Shown piece after piece: positions 23,968-32,207 of a DNA stretch of 64,000 nt. Under the pieces are notes generated by a model. The model saw only the letters and a list, made by a program, of their open reading frames with translations. It did no database searches and was not told the origin of the DNA. Position numbers and translations under genes: made by a program. How positions within the stretch are numbered: position 1 is the stretch's first letter; the number at the start of each line of letters is the position of its first letter. Source of the DNA: an uncultured Eggerthella sp. (GTDB lineage Bacteria > Actinomycetota > Coriobacteriia > Coriobacteriales > Eggerthellaceae); assembly GCA_937998355.1 (NCBI GenBank), contig CALLDI010000005.1, forward strand, positions 1 through 64,000. Direction: 5' to 3'.

Positions 23968-24917
23968 AACCTAATCGGCTCAACCAATCCCTTCTCGATG
24001 CCAACTTGCAGATTCTGAAGCTTCCACTTCATGGCCGGAGAAGCAATGGCGTTTCGAAGAGCATCGCTGTTCGAGTCGAAGAGCAGCTCGGGGCGATAAT
24101 CGCCAGTAGAGAGCGATGCGAGAAACTCGGCCTCTTGTTCGTTTTGGGGTGCTGTTGCCCAGGAGAGGAACGGTAGCGCAGCGCTTCTCATCTCGTCCAG
24201 CGTTGGCCTCTCATCTACGGGGAGAACCGGCCAGAGAATCATCTCGATATCTCGCTCTCTTCCGTCGAACCTGGATAGAATGTCTTGCGGCTTGGGAAAT
24301 GAGGAGGAGAGCGCGAAGTAGAAGATCATGAGAGCATGGTCTGAAGCATCGTTGCCCGTTGACCAATCGCTTTGCGTCTTCGCTATGCGGCCGATATCGT
24401 ATAGGTCGCGTGGCACGACTCGCTCGCATATTGCCTTTAATTTCCCGGCAGCAATTTCGGCGGGGGCGTTGATGGGGAATTTCACAACAGGGCTTTCGAG
24501 CTTTGACTTCGCCATGACGGGTGGTAATATCGGCACCCTGTTTATATAGTCGAGGTCAGCTTTGATGAAATCCGTTGACCCCGTAATGGAAGAAACGTAC
24601 ATCAGCTTGAAGGTGCGTCCCGCATGCCCGCCTCTTCCAGTGCGCGGGGTATATCCGAGTTCTCTCGCAACAGCCATGACGGCATTCTCGAGCGCATCCC
24701 TTACCGGAGCCATCTCGTCAGCCGCGCATTCGCCGATGTAGTTGATATCTGCGTCAAGCGAGAGCCTTTCGGGCGTCAGCACGAACAGGTTGAGCGCCGT
24801 GCCGCCATGGAGGCACACCTTTCCATTCGCGTCTGGATGCGAACGGAAACTCTCAAGAAACTCAAGTGTTCGGGCAGCCTTGTCAGCCGAATCCGCATCG
24901 AAGATCAAATCGCTCAT
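23961..24917 (-). CDS. AbiEii-type nucleotidyltransferase toxin
   Basis: A 318-residue protein with the nucleotidyltransferase motif GGTALNLFVL followed by LSLDADINY (the D-x-D metal site). A basic core IAAGKLKAICERVVPRDLYDIG matches the K...R.rDlyDi motif of AbiEii/AbiGii toxins. Related toxins (MenT, AbiEii) modify tRNA or other substrates by nucleotide transfer. ATG 24917 overlaps the antitoxin stop (ATGA), the standard AbiE arrangement. The pair would stabilise the element or act in phage abortive infection. Confidence 0.85.
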   Translation of the reverse strand: MSDLIFDADSADKAARTLEFLESFRSHPDANGKVCLHGGTALNLFVLTPERLSLDADINYIGECAADEMAPVRDALENAVMAVARELGYTPRTGRGGHAGRTFKLMYVSSITGSTDFIKADLDYINRVPILPPVMAKSKLESPVVKFPINAPAEIAAGKLKAICERVVPRDLYDIGRIAKTQSDWSTGNDASDHALMIFYFALSSSFPKPQDILSRFDGRERDIEMILWPVLPVDERPTLDEMRSAALPFLSWATAPQNEQEAEFLASLSTGDYRPELLFDSNSDALRNAIASPAMKWKLQNLQVGIEKGLVEPIRFD

Positions 24918-25678
24918 CCTTCCAACCACCTCTCGCATTCCGCTACAGATGCAGGAAGATAGAGTCGCCATTTCCCGTACCATGAATCGGTCACGACATC
25001 ATGACTTCTCGTGAAGTAGAAGGGGCCCCTTCCTGAAATCTCTTCCCGGAGACGCTCAAGTACGCTTTCGGAGACGGACCATTCGCCTTTCTTCGCGTCG
25101 AGCAGCCATCCTAGCTTTGCCGCCAGGCTCTTCGAATGATTCATCGCCTCGTTTGCCAACCTGGCGGCATCAACGAACTCAATCGCAGAGAGGCTTCTTA
25201 GGAGGGCTTCCGATCCTCCGCATCTATCTGGCCTTGTAAGGCAGTCCAGGATGGTCTGCTCCTTGTCGGTGAACCTCACCGATGTACCATCGGGCAGTCT
25301 GCGCTCTTTGGTGGAGACCCCATCGGGCTTCGGATAACCCACGTATTCATGTCCGCCCCACTTGATGCGCCTCTCGGTTGAATTCGTGTAGAAGACCACC
25401 CTCGATGTTACGTCATGGGTCCCGACAAGCAACGATAGCGCGCTGTTGTAGGCAAGTACAACGTCTGTTCCGAGCTTCTCTGCCACGGCATACGGGCTCG
25501 CCTCATTCGCGCGATAGCGGCCCGTGTTGGATGCGTAGACGCCCCTTGCGATGGAGGCAACCTTGCCAGCTCTCTTTGCGCGATAGAGCAGATTCGCGTT
25601 ATTCTGGGTATCGCCGCAGCTGTCCATAAGCTCCTGGCGCGTGAACACCGGATGGGTTTCGATGTAGCCTTCGATCAT
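24914..25678 (-). CDS. AbiEi-type antitoxin
   Basis: A 254-residue protein. The N-terminal winged helix is HPVFTRQELMDSCGD, then NLLYRAKRAGKVASIARGVY; the AbiEi body has DVVLAYNSALSLLVGTHDVT and RRLPDGTSVRFTDKEQTILD. It neutralises the AbiEii partner and should repress its own promoter. The upstream region contains a 7-bp inverted pair, TTTACAA at 25690-25696 and TTGTAAA at 25742-25748, and a TATAAT on the minus strand (25724-25729). Confidence 0.82.
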   Translation of the reverse strand: MIEGYIETHPVFTRQELMDSCGDTQNNANLLYRAKRAGKVASIARGVYASNTGRYRANEASPYAVAEKLGTDVVLAYNSALSLLVGTHDVTSRVVFYTNSTERRIKWGGHEYVGYPKPDGVSTKERRLPDGTSVRFTDKEQTILDCLTRPDRCGGSEALLRSLSAIEFVDAARLANEAMNHSKSLAAKLGWLLDAKKGEWSVSESVLERLREEISGRGPFYFTRSHDVVTDSWYGKWRLYLPASVAECERWLEG

Positions 25679-25753
25679 GATGATTCCTGTTTACAATTGC
25701 TCCTAGAAAATAATACTAATGATATTATATGAACATCTAATTTGTAAATGACA

Positions 25754-25782
25754 AGCTGCTGGGACAAATTGTCCCAGCAGCT
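25754..25782. repeat. Palindrome copy 3 (CTGGGACAAATTG type)
   Basis: This is the longest copy: 14-bp perfect arms AGCTGCTGGGACAA and TTGTCCCAGCAGCT around one base. It lies just after the integrase stop and before the AbiEi promoter, a position where it can end integrase transcription. The core is the same as in copies 1 and 2. Confidence 0.7.
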
Positions 25783-25793
25783 ATGTCCAATGG

Positions 25794-27092
25794 CTAGCAC
25801 GTTCTTTCAAGCACCATGAGCATAGCCCGAAGCTCTTCGATTGAGAACGGTATCGACTCAGGGGCAAGGTTGCCGATTCTGCTCGGGTCTGAAAAAGGCT
25901 GCTGCTCGATTTCTGCGCGGCGCTGCTCCACATCGCGCTGGAAGACGCTCAAGGTGTCATCAAATGCGCCCTCAATATATTTAACAGCCTGCATCTTGGC
26001 CTCTGGATCAACATCGGCGTAGATGTCGAGCGTCATGGATGCGTTCGCGTGCCCTAGGTATGCTGACACCGTGCGCACATCCGCCCCCTCGGCGATCATG
26101 AATGTGGCGAAGGTGTGACGCAAATCGTGCAAGGTGCACTCGAAGCCGTTCATCTTGCAAAACGCGGCGAAGTCCTTGCCGAGCTGCGTGGGGTTGTAGG
26201 GGCGGCTCTCAGTCTCAAGCGTTCCCAGGATGTAGGCATCATCGATCTTGACTTTCAGCTTGTCGCACATCCATTTCACGTCGTCGCGCATACCCTTCAG
26301 CATCTCATAGGTGTGAGCCGTAAGCGGAATGGAACGCATCTTGCCCGCCTTGGGCTCCTTCAGGTAGAAGCCGCCATCGCCATTTCCGAGGGCATGGGAG
26401 ACGGTGATGGTCCTCTTGTCCACATCGAAGTCGCTCCAGCGAAGGGCGCATACCTCGGCTCGTCTCATGCCGGTCGTGAGGATTATCTCTATTGCGACTG
26501 CCATAGCGGCGGGTTGTGCGCGGCGGGCGAGGTCGAGCATGCGGCTTCTGTTCTCACGCGAGAGGGCGTTGATCTTTGGCTTTACGCGCTTCGGAGGTTT
26601 GCAGAAGTTGCACGGGTTCTTGGTCAGAAGGTCTTGGGCTAGAGCGTAGTTCAGGGCTTGCTTCAGGAGCATGAAGCACTTTGAGATGCTCTTGGGCGAG
26701 TACCCGTCCTCAGACATCTTGGCCATCCAGGCATTGACTGCCGGTATGTTGAGGTCTCGCAGCTCTATAGCACCGATATACTTGCACATCATCTTCGCTT
26801 CGCTCCGATAGCCGCGTATTGTGGATGCCTCGATGGTTTTCGACTGCACCTTGTAATCCAGGAACAGGTTAATGAACTGACGAGTGGTCATGTCCGTAGA
26901 CGCCGAGAAGCCCTTTAGCTCCAACTCCACTATCAGATCGCATCTTGCCTGCTCGGCCTGCTTCCTCGTCTTTCCCTCGACCGTGTGATAGGTGGGAACC
27001 TCGTCTCCCGTGAGAGGGTCGATATGGGTCAGCGTGACCTCCCATTTGTCCGTATTTCTGCGCCGTCTCAGGCTTTTCGGCTTGTACTGCAT
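25794..27092 (-). CDS. int: Tyrosine recombinase (integrase)
   Basis: A 432-residue phage-type integrase: an N-terminal arm-binding domain (DKWEVTLTHIDPLTGDEV), a SAM-like core-binding domain (about 65-165, TTRQFINLFLDYKVQ) and a catalytic domain with R210 (TTGMRRAEV), H322-x-x-R325 (HDLRHTFAT), H348 (LGHAN) and Tyr358 (MTLDIYAD). All catalytic residues are present. ATG 27092 follows GGGAAAGGAC. Four TGACCACC repeats lie upstream at 27139-27180 and the tRNA-derived attachment repeat at 27312-27355, so this enzyme drives integration at a tRNA-fMet gene. Confidence 0.95.
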   Translation of the reverse strand: MQYKPKSLRRRRNTDKWEVTLTHIDPLTGDEVPTYHTVEGKTRKQAEQARCDLIVELELKGFSASTDMTTRQFINLFLDYKVQSKTIEASTIRGYRSEAKMMCKYIGAIELRDLNIPAVNAWMAKMSEDGYSPKSISKCFMLLKQALNYALAQDLLTKNPCNFCKPPKRVKPKINALSRENRSRMLDLARRAQPAAMAVAIEIILTTGMRRAEVCALRWSDFDVDKRTITVSHALGNGDGGFYLKEPKAGKMRSIPLTAHTYEMLKGMRDDVKWMCDKLKVKIDDAYILGTLETESRPYNPTQLGKDFAAFCKMNGFECTLHDLRHTFATFMIAEGADVRTVSAYLGHANASMTLDIYADVDPEAKMQAVKYIEGAFDDTLSVFQRDVEQRRAEIEQQPFSDPSRIGNLAPESIPFSIEELRAMLMVLERTC

Positions 27093-27138
27093 GTCATGTC
27101 CTTTCCCTGCGTTATCCACATTTCTGGGCGGAAAAATG

Positions 27139-27180
27139 TGACCACCAAATGACCACCTTAGTGACCACCAAATGACCACC
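27139..27180. repeat. Four TGACCACC direct repeats upstream of int
   Basis: TGACCACC occurs at 27139, 27150, 27162 and 27173, spaced 11, 12 and 11 bases, close to one helical turn. Short direct repeats between an integrase gene and the attachment site are typical arm-type binding sites for integrase or excisionase, and may also let the integrase regulate itself. Confidence 0.65.
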
Positions 27181-27311
27181 AAATCGCGTCAAAAAAGCTG
27201 GAAAACATGACATTGCGTGAATATGCATGAGAAAGTAAAACAGTCTCTGGCCAGCGGATTCAGTTGGATGTGGTGACTGGGACTAAGCCAGCAAATCGGG
27301 TTTGAATCGCT

Positions 27312-27355
27312 CATAACCCGGAGGCCGTAGGTTCAAATCCTGCCCCCGCGACCAA
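27312..27355 (+). repeat. attR: Attachment site repeat DR1 (3' end of tRNA-fMet)
   Basis: These 44 bases equal the 3' part of an initiator tRNA-Met: anticodon region CATAACCCGG, T-arm AGGTTCAAATCCT and acceptor CCCCGCGACCA. The 5' half of a tRNA is not upstream: no CGCGGGG acceptor partner is seen before 27312. An identical copy is at 28640-28683. It marks the right end of the integrative element. Confidence 0.85.
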
Positions 27356-27362
27356 TAATAAC

Positions 27363-27401
27363 GAGGTTAGACAGTTTTTTGTCTGACCTCTTTTCTCTTT
27401 T
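27363..27401 (+). terminator. Rho-independent terminator after DR1
   Basis: The arms GAGGTTAGACA and TGTCTGACCTC (one G-T pair) are followed by TTTTCTCTTTTT. It would end any transcript crossing the attachment repeat. Confidence 0.75.
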
Positions 27402-27462
27402 TAGGGCGAGAGTGCGACCGAAAATACCAAAACGGGGCGCAATATATTATTTGATGTTATCG

Positions 27463-28356
27463 TTATGATTGTCGTGGCGCGATATCAAAAAAGTCGTTGT
27501 AGTCTTTTTCGCTCACCTTGTATCCTTTGAGGTCTACATAAAGCTCCTCTTCGGTAATGCCGTATCCAATGATTACCTTTTCTACATATTCAATAACTTT
27601 GGGATCAATATCTTTTGCTGCTATTTGATATGCGATGTTCTTTCGTGGGTTGAATATTCCCAATTTTTCTACTGTTTGAAACTCTTCTACCTTCGAACGT
27701 TTCCCCATTAGGTAATACATAAGTATTTGTAGAGTATCTTTTTTCAATATCCAATTTTTGGTGTTTTTCAAATCCCATATCGTATCTTTTGTCAGAAAAT
27801 CACCATCACCGCTACTAACTACAACTGAATACCCCCCTGGAAATGTTGGCCCACTTACAGTAATCGGTCCGTAAAGTTGAAGAAAATCAAGCGTCCGACT
27901 CACCATTGTATGTATGTTATGTATCGCTGCCTTATCAGGGTAAATGTTACTCACCGGTTTGTAATAATCTACCCCCGCTCTAAAAGCAGCATCAAAACCA
28001 GCCAGTTTGCAGGCAGCTACAATTGTTTCGTCGTCTAAACGTTTCACTTTACGCAGTAGTTTTTTTGCTGTTTTGACTGGCTTCTCTTTCTTAAAATAAG
28101 GGTTTTCTTCAAGTTTTCTCGCTCCTGCAAGTGAGATCTTAAACGCTGTTTCCGCTGGTGTTCCTGTAAGAAAACGGGTGAGATAATCAACCGCCATACC
28201 CATAATCCCACCACCCGATTTGCCGTCCAGATTGCATTCAAGGATTTCATCCTCACCGGGTCCTAACACGGTCTTCTTAAACGACCGCAAGGGCAGCAAT
28301 CCCAATCGTGGTTGCCAAACTATTCTCCATGCCGCCCTGCGACTAACTGAATACAT
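27463..28356 (-). CDS. Putative PD-(D/E)xK nuclease-fold protein, AT-rich cargo
   Basis: A 297-residue protein in markedly AT-rich sequence. The middle carries SSGDGDFLTKDTIWDLKNTK followed by DTLQILMYYLMGKR, the pattern of restriction-endonuclease-like proteins in which D and DxK bind the metal and a Gln-containing helix follows. The N-terminal 150 residues are helical and basic (TAKKLLRKVKRLDDE). It is the only gene in the 1.3-kb segment between the two attachment repeats, consistent with a passenger nuclease, perhaps anti-phage. The family is inferred from the motif alone. ATG 28356 has AGAGGA upstream. Confidence 0.65.
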   Translation of the reverse strand: MYSVSRRAAWRIVWQPRLGLLPLRSFKKTVLGPGEDEILECNLDGKSGGGIMGMAVDYLTRFLTGTPAETAFKISLAGARKLEENPYFKKEKPVKTAKKLLRKVKRLDDETIVAACKLAGFDAAFRAGVDYYKPVSNIYPDKAAIHNIHTMVSRTLDFLQLYGPITVSGPTFPGGYSVVVSSGDGDFLTKDTIWDLKNTKNWILKKDTLQILMYYLMGKRSKVEEFQTVEKLGIFNPRKNIAYQIAAKDIDPKVIEYVEKVIIGYGITEEELYVDLKGYKVSEKDYNDFFDIAPRQS

Positions 28357-28639
28357 GCCTATCCTCTCTGCACTGCCATTTCATTTATTCATTATTAAAT
28401 ACAAAACTTGCCTGCGAGAAACCTTGAAAGGGAGTTTCCACAAGCATTATCGCTCCTAATCAAACCCCAATCTGAAAGTTTCTATCGGAGCTTTTCGGAG
28501 CATTCCTTCTAAAACGCTTTGTCACCATAATCTCAATTGAGTATATTCGCTTCCTTTCATCCGAACCATAGATGAAGTTCGTTGATGAGCAGCCGCTAGA
28601 ACAGTAAGACGCCGACGAAGCGGGAACGCCACTGTTTCC
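28357..28639. other. Noncoding flank of the AT-rich segment
   Basis: Between the nuclease-like gene and DR2 I see no gene. It should contain the gene's promoter on the minus strand. Base composition shifts back toward the GC-rich flank in the last 60 bases. Confidence 0.4.
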
Positions 28640-28683
28640 CATAACCCGGAGGCCGTAGGTTCAAATCCTGCCCCCGCGACCAA
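28640..28683 (+). repeat. Attachment site repeat DR2 (3' end of tRNA-fMet)
   Basis: This repeat is identical over 44 bases to 27312-27355. It is followed directly by a terminator at 28691-28719, as expected behind an original tRNA gene. It is therefore probably the chromosomal side of the original tRNA target, now separated from its 5' half by the insertions. Confidence 0.85.
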
Positions 28684-28690
28684 ATTCTTG

Positions 28691-28719
28691 AAGACAGGCT
28701 TTTACGCCTGTCTTTTTTT
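28691..28719. terminator. Terminator behind DR2
   Basis: AAGACAGGC and GCCTGTCTT arms with a short loop are followed by a T-run on the plus strand. It probably ended the original tRNA transcript; it also covers the 3' end of the TetR gene on the other strand. Confidence 0.75.
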
Positions 28720-29271
28720 CATACGGCTGAAACGATGCAAGGTCTCCTCGCCAACGAAGCTCGCGATCAAGGCCATGCCGTCCTCTATGCTGAGCATCTC
28801 CTCGCGCATCGAGCACGACACGAGCGCATCCATCGCTCCGCTTATCACGAAATCGAGTAGGACTTGGTCTTCCAAGCTCAAACTCTCGACTCCGCCTTTG
28901 AGCTGATCGGCCCAAAGGGACTTGCTTCGTTGGACAGCGAGCGGTTTGAGCGAGGGGCGCTTCGCTAGAAGACGATACGCGCGCTCGGATCCGCGTTTCA
29001 CCTCATCGTCCAGCTTCAAGGGACCGCGTTGCTCGATGCTCTCGATGATCGCTATCGGAATGGCCGGAGAAAAAAGCTGTTCGACCACGCTCAAGGTCAG
29101 ATCGTCGATATTGTCGAAATGATAATAGAACGTATCGCGATTGCAGTGAGCACGCTCCGTCAAAGCAGAGACCGTGATCCGCTCTTCAGGCATGCTCGCG
29201 ATGTCAATATAGGCATCGATGAGACGCTGTCGGGCGCCAGGCCCTGCATGATCTTTTCGCGGTCTAGCCAA
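28702..29271 (-). CDS. TetR-family transcriptional regulator
   Basis: A 189-residue protein with an N-terminal TetR helix-turn-helix (ARQRLIDAYIDIASM, ITVSALTERAHCNRDTFYYHF, NIDDLTL) and a helical ligand-binding C-terminus. The start is TTG 29271 behind GAGGGGGA. It is the first chromosomal gene right of the tRNA-derived repeat and is divergent from the FabH-like gene, which it may control. Confidence 0.85.
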   Translation of the reverse strand: MARPRKDHAGPGARQRLIDAYIDIASMPEERITVSALTERAHCNRDTFYYHFDNIDDLTLSVVEQLFSPAIPIAIIESIEQRGPLKLDDEVKRGSERAYRLLAKRPSLKPLAVQRSKSLWADQLKGGVESLSLEDQVLLDFVISGAMDALVSCSMREEMLSIEDGMALIASFVGEETLHRFSRMKKRQA

Positions 29272-29482
29272 AACTCCCCCTCATTCCGACGTTCGAGCTC
29301 CTATTGAGGATTTTATGAGCGGATCGATGTTCCTATCATAGAATACGACACTTGTCGGGTTCAGAGAACGCTCAAAAGTGGCTTGACCCTCGATCGTCGC
29401 CAATGGGCTTTCTGCAGATGAATCTTGCTTCCAACACGGCTTATAATGGATGCGAACACGAGGTTTGACATCTGGAGGAAAC

Positions 29483-30583
29483 GTGGGAACCAAGATCATA
29501 GGACTCGGCAAAGCGCTCCCGAAGCTTGAGATCACCAATGACGAACTCGATACGATCGTTGATGCGAGCGACGACTGGGTCTACCCACGTACTGGTATTC
29601 ATTCCCGACACATCGCGGTCGAAGAATCGACCATCGATCTCGCTCGAAATGCAGCGTTAGCTGCGCTCGGTGAGCCTATCGCCGATGCTGAAGGTTGGTG
29701 CGAGAGCCCGATCGCTCGCGATAGCATCGACCTCGTTATCTGCGGCACGCTCACGCCTGATACGCTCATGCCCTCCACCGCTGGCGCGCTCAAGCGCGAT
29801 CTCGGTCTCGAGAACGCTGTCGCATTCGATATGAACGCCGCCTGCTGTGGATTCATCTACGGCACCTCGGTCGCAGATGGCATGCTCGCTGCGAGCTGCA
29901 GCCTTCCAGGCGGTCGCCAGAAGATGACGCGCGCGCTCGTGATCGGCGCCGATCGCACGACTCGCATTCTGAACTGGGAAGATCGCGGCTCGTGCATCTT
30001 GTTCGGAGATGGCGCTGGTGCCGCGGTCCTCGAATGGGACGAGAATGCACCTGGTATCTTGTCCACGTTCCTACGCAATGTGGACGACACCAAGAATTCC
30101 CTCGCCTGCACGAACTCCTTCGTTGCTCCTGTACCATTCACGAAAGACGGCATCTCGCTCGATGCGAAGAACGATCCGGATCCTTCGCTCGCTTCAGTGT
30201 GCGATATTCTGGATTTCTCTGCCGAGCAACTCGATTCGCTCGTGCATATGTCGGGGCAAGCTGTCTTCAAATTCGCATCGAAAGCGCTCTGCACTGCTAT
30301 TGAAGGCGTTCTCGAGAACGCCGACCTGACCATGGACGACATCGCGCTCATCGTGCCTCATCAAGCCAATGAACGCATCATTCGCTACGCCGCGAAGCGC
30401 CTCGGTCTTGGCATGGAGATGTTCCAGGTTTGCATGGAGAACACCGGCAACACCTCTGCTGCGAGCGTACCGATCGCACTCGTCGATGCTTACCAAGCGG
30501 GCAAGATCCACAAGGGCGACAAGATCATCGCGGTCGGATTCGGCGGCGGTCTCACCTACGGCGGCCTGCTCTTCGAAGCCTGA
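29483..30583 (+). CDS. 3-oxoacyl-ACP synthase III (FabH-like)
   Basis: A 366-residue thiolase-fold enzyme that condenses an acyl-CoA with malonyl-ACP to start fatty-acid or related acyl chains. The catalytic Cys is in AFDMNAACCGFIYG, the His in PHQANERIIRY and the Asn in ENTGNTSAAS. GTG 29483 lies behind GGAGG. It is slightly longer than the usual 310-330 residues because of inserts near residues 60-75 and 105-120. It stands alone rather than in a fab cluster, so a secondary acyl-chain pathway is possible. Confidence 0.9.
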   Translation: MGTKIIGLGKALPKLEITNDELDTIVDASDDWVYPRTGIHSRHIAVEESTIDLARNAALAALGEPIADAEGWCESPIARDSIDLVICGTLTPDTLMPSTAGALKRDLGLENAVAFDMNAACCGFIYGTSVADGMLAASCSLPGGRQKMTRALVIGADRTTRILNWEDRGSCILFGDGAGAAVLEWDENAPGILSTFLRNVDDTKNSLACTNSFVAPVPFTKDGISLDAKNDPDPSLASVCDILDFSAEQLDSLVHMSGQAVFKFASKALCTAIEGVLENADLTMDDIALIVPHQANERIIRYAAKRLGLGMEMFQVCMENTGNTSAASVPIALVDAYQAGKIHKGDKIIAVGFGGGLTYGGLLFEA

Positions 30584-30615
30584 TCTCGTAACATGATCGC
30601 AGAAGCACCTCGCGC

Positions 30616-31338
30616 ATGAGAAAGAAGATCTATAACCTCGTTCACGTATCGGTGAATCAAACTCCGTTCGGTAAGGCCTACGACTATCTCATGATCATCG
30701 CGATCATCGTGAGCTTGTTGCCACTGTGCTTCAAGCAAGATCTCGAAACGTTCTTCATCACGGATGCTATCGTTACCGTGCTTTTCATCGCTGACTATGT
30801 GTTCCGCTGGTGCACTGCTGATCTGGCGCTCGAACGAGGATGGAAGAGCTTTTTTCTTTACCCGTTCACTCCTATGGCCATCATCGACCTCCTTTCGATC
30901 CTTCCCTTCTTTCTCCCGATGAATCAAGGGTTAAAAGCACTTCGTTTACTGCGCCTGGTGCGCGCTTTGCGTGCCATCAGGTTCATTCGGGAATCGCGTA
31001 GCTTCCGCGTGATCGGCAATGTGCTCGAACGCGAGAAGAATCTTCTCCTTTCAGTAGGAGCGATGGCGCTCGGTTATATCCTTCTCTGCGCACTCGTGAT
31101 CTTCAATGTCGAGCCAGAATCTTTTAACAATTTCTTCGATGCGATCTACTGGGCCTGCGTTTCGCTCACCACGGTTGGCTATGGGGACTTGTACCCCGTC
31201 AGCGTGGCTGGACGTATCGTTACGATGATCTCGTCGCTCGTTGGTGTTGCGCTCATCGCGCTTCCTGCCGGCATCATCACGGGAGGCTATATCGAAGAGA
31301 TGCGACGCGATCTGCAATCGGAGTCTTTTTCCTCGTGA
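30616..31338 (+). CDS. Voltage-gated-type potassium channel
   Basis: A 240-residue membrane protein with the Kv layout: about five hydrophobic segments, an S4-like helix with regularly spaced arginines (LRLLRLVRALRAIRFIRESR, about 109-128), the selectivity filter TVGYGD at 186-191 and an inner S6 helix, LVGVALIALPAGIITGGYIEEM. There is no cytoplasmic RCK domain. It lies 32 bases after the FabH gene, without an obvious functional link. Confidence 0.92.
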   Translation: MRKKIYNLVHVSVNQTPFGKAYDYLMIIAIIVSLLPLCFKQDLETFFITDAIVTVLFIADYVFRWCTADLALERGWKSFFLYPFTPMAIIDLLSILPFFLPMNQGLKALRLLRLVRALRAIRFIRESRSFRVIGNVLEREKNLLLSVGAMALGYILLCALVIFNVEPESFNNFFDAIYWACVSLTTVGYGDLYPVSVAGRIVTMISSLVGVALIALPAGIITGGYIEEMRRDLQSESFSS

Positions 31339-31420
31339 TCGCTTGACCTTGACGCTGCGTCATAGCTCATCATGATCGCGTCACAGTGAATAACGCAAGA
31401 CGAATTCGGAAAGGAAGCTC

Positions 31421-32203
31421 ATGGCTCAGCAAGAATACAGCGTCGCCCAGCTCGCGAAGCTTTCGCAGCTCACCGAACGTACGCTGCGCTACTACGACCA
31501 GATCGGGCTGCTCGTGCCGCGTCGCAACAGCAACGGCTATCGCGTTTACGACGAAGCTGACGTTCTGATGCTCGAACGCATCGTCATTCTCCGGTCGTGC
31601 GGCATGTCGCTTTCGGATATCAGCACTGCTCTTTCTGATGAGCATGTCGATCTATCGGTCCTGCTGAATCGTCATCTTGAGATCCTTCGTGCCCAAGAGA
31701 CCGAACTCAGCCGCGCTATCGCTGCGACGCAAAAGATGGCCGAAGGATTGAAAGGACCGAAAAATATGAACGAAGAGCAGCGATTCGAGGAGCTCAAGAA
31801 GAACTCCGTTGTGCGCTTCGAAGAGGAGTATGGCGCCGAGGCGCGTAGTCGTTACGGCGATGCCGTCATCGATGAAGCGAATGAGCGAATGATATCCATG
31901 AGCAAACTTGCATGGAATATGAAAGAAGAACTTGAACAGCGCATCAAAGACACGCTCGTACGCGCGATGGAAACTGACGATGCGACCTCGCCCGAAGCGC
32001 GTATGCTTGCTGATATGCATGCCCAGTGGATCAGAGTTCATTGGGGAGAAGAGGGGTATTCGCCTGAAGCGCACGTCCAATTAGCCGAAGGATACCTGAA
32101 GGACCCACGATTCATCAGCTACTACGATGATGCGTGCGGCAAAGGCGCGACCGAATTCCTCTGTGCCGCTATCAAAGCGAATATCTCTGATTCCAATTCA
32201 TAA
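31421..32203 (+). CDS. MerR-family regulator with TipAS-like domain
   Basis: A 260-residue protein. The N-terminal MerR helix-turn-helix is SVAQLAKLSQLTERTLRYYD, then QIGLLVPRR.SNGYRVY; a coiled-coil dimerisation helix covers about 75-110; the C-terminal domain has EEYGAEARSRYGDAVIDEAN and HWGEEGYSPEAHVQLAEGY, the TipAS/antibiotic-recognition fold. TipA-type regulators sense peptide antibiotics. GGAAAGGAAG precedes the ATG. Confidence 0.9.
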   Translation: MAQQEYSVAQLAKLSQLTERTLRYYDQIGLLVPRRNSNGYRVYDEADVLMLERIVILRSCGMSLSDISTALSDEHVDLSVLLNRHLEILRAQETELSRAIAATQKMAEGLKGPKNMNEEQRFEELKKNSVVRFEEEYGAEARSRYGDAVIDEANERMISMSKLAWNMKEELEQRIKDTLVRAMETDDATSPEARMLADMHAQWIRVHWGEEGYSPEAHVQLAEGYLKDPRFISYYDDACGKGATEFLCAAIKANISDSNS

Positions 32204-32207
32204 TGGA

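Noticed and set aside
27139..27180. CRISPR-like array of TGACCACC repeats
   Set aside because: The repeats are only 8 bp with 3-4 base gaps, and no cas genes are near. Arm-type integrase sites fit better.
27280..27355. A complete tRNA-Met gene at DR1
   Set aside because: Only the anticodon-to-3' part is present; the bases before 27312 cannot form the D-arm or pair with the CCCCGCG acceptor strand. It is an attachment repeat.
8400..27360. A self-transmissible conjugative element (ICE)
   Set aside because: I found a relaxase and MobC but no VirB4, VirD4 coupling protein or other channel genes, so a mobilizable element is the supported call.
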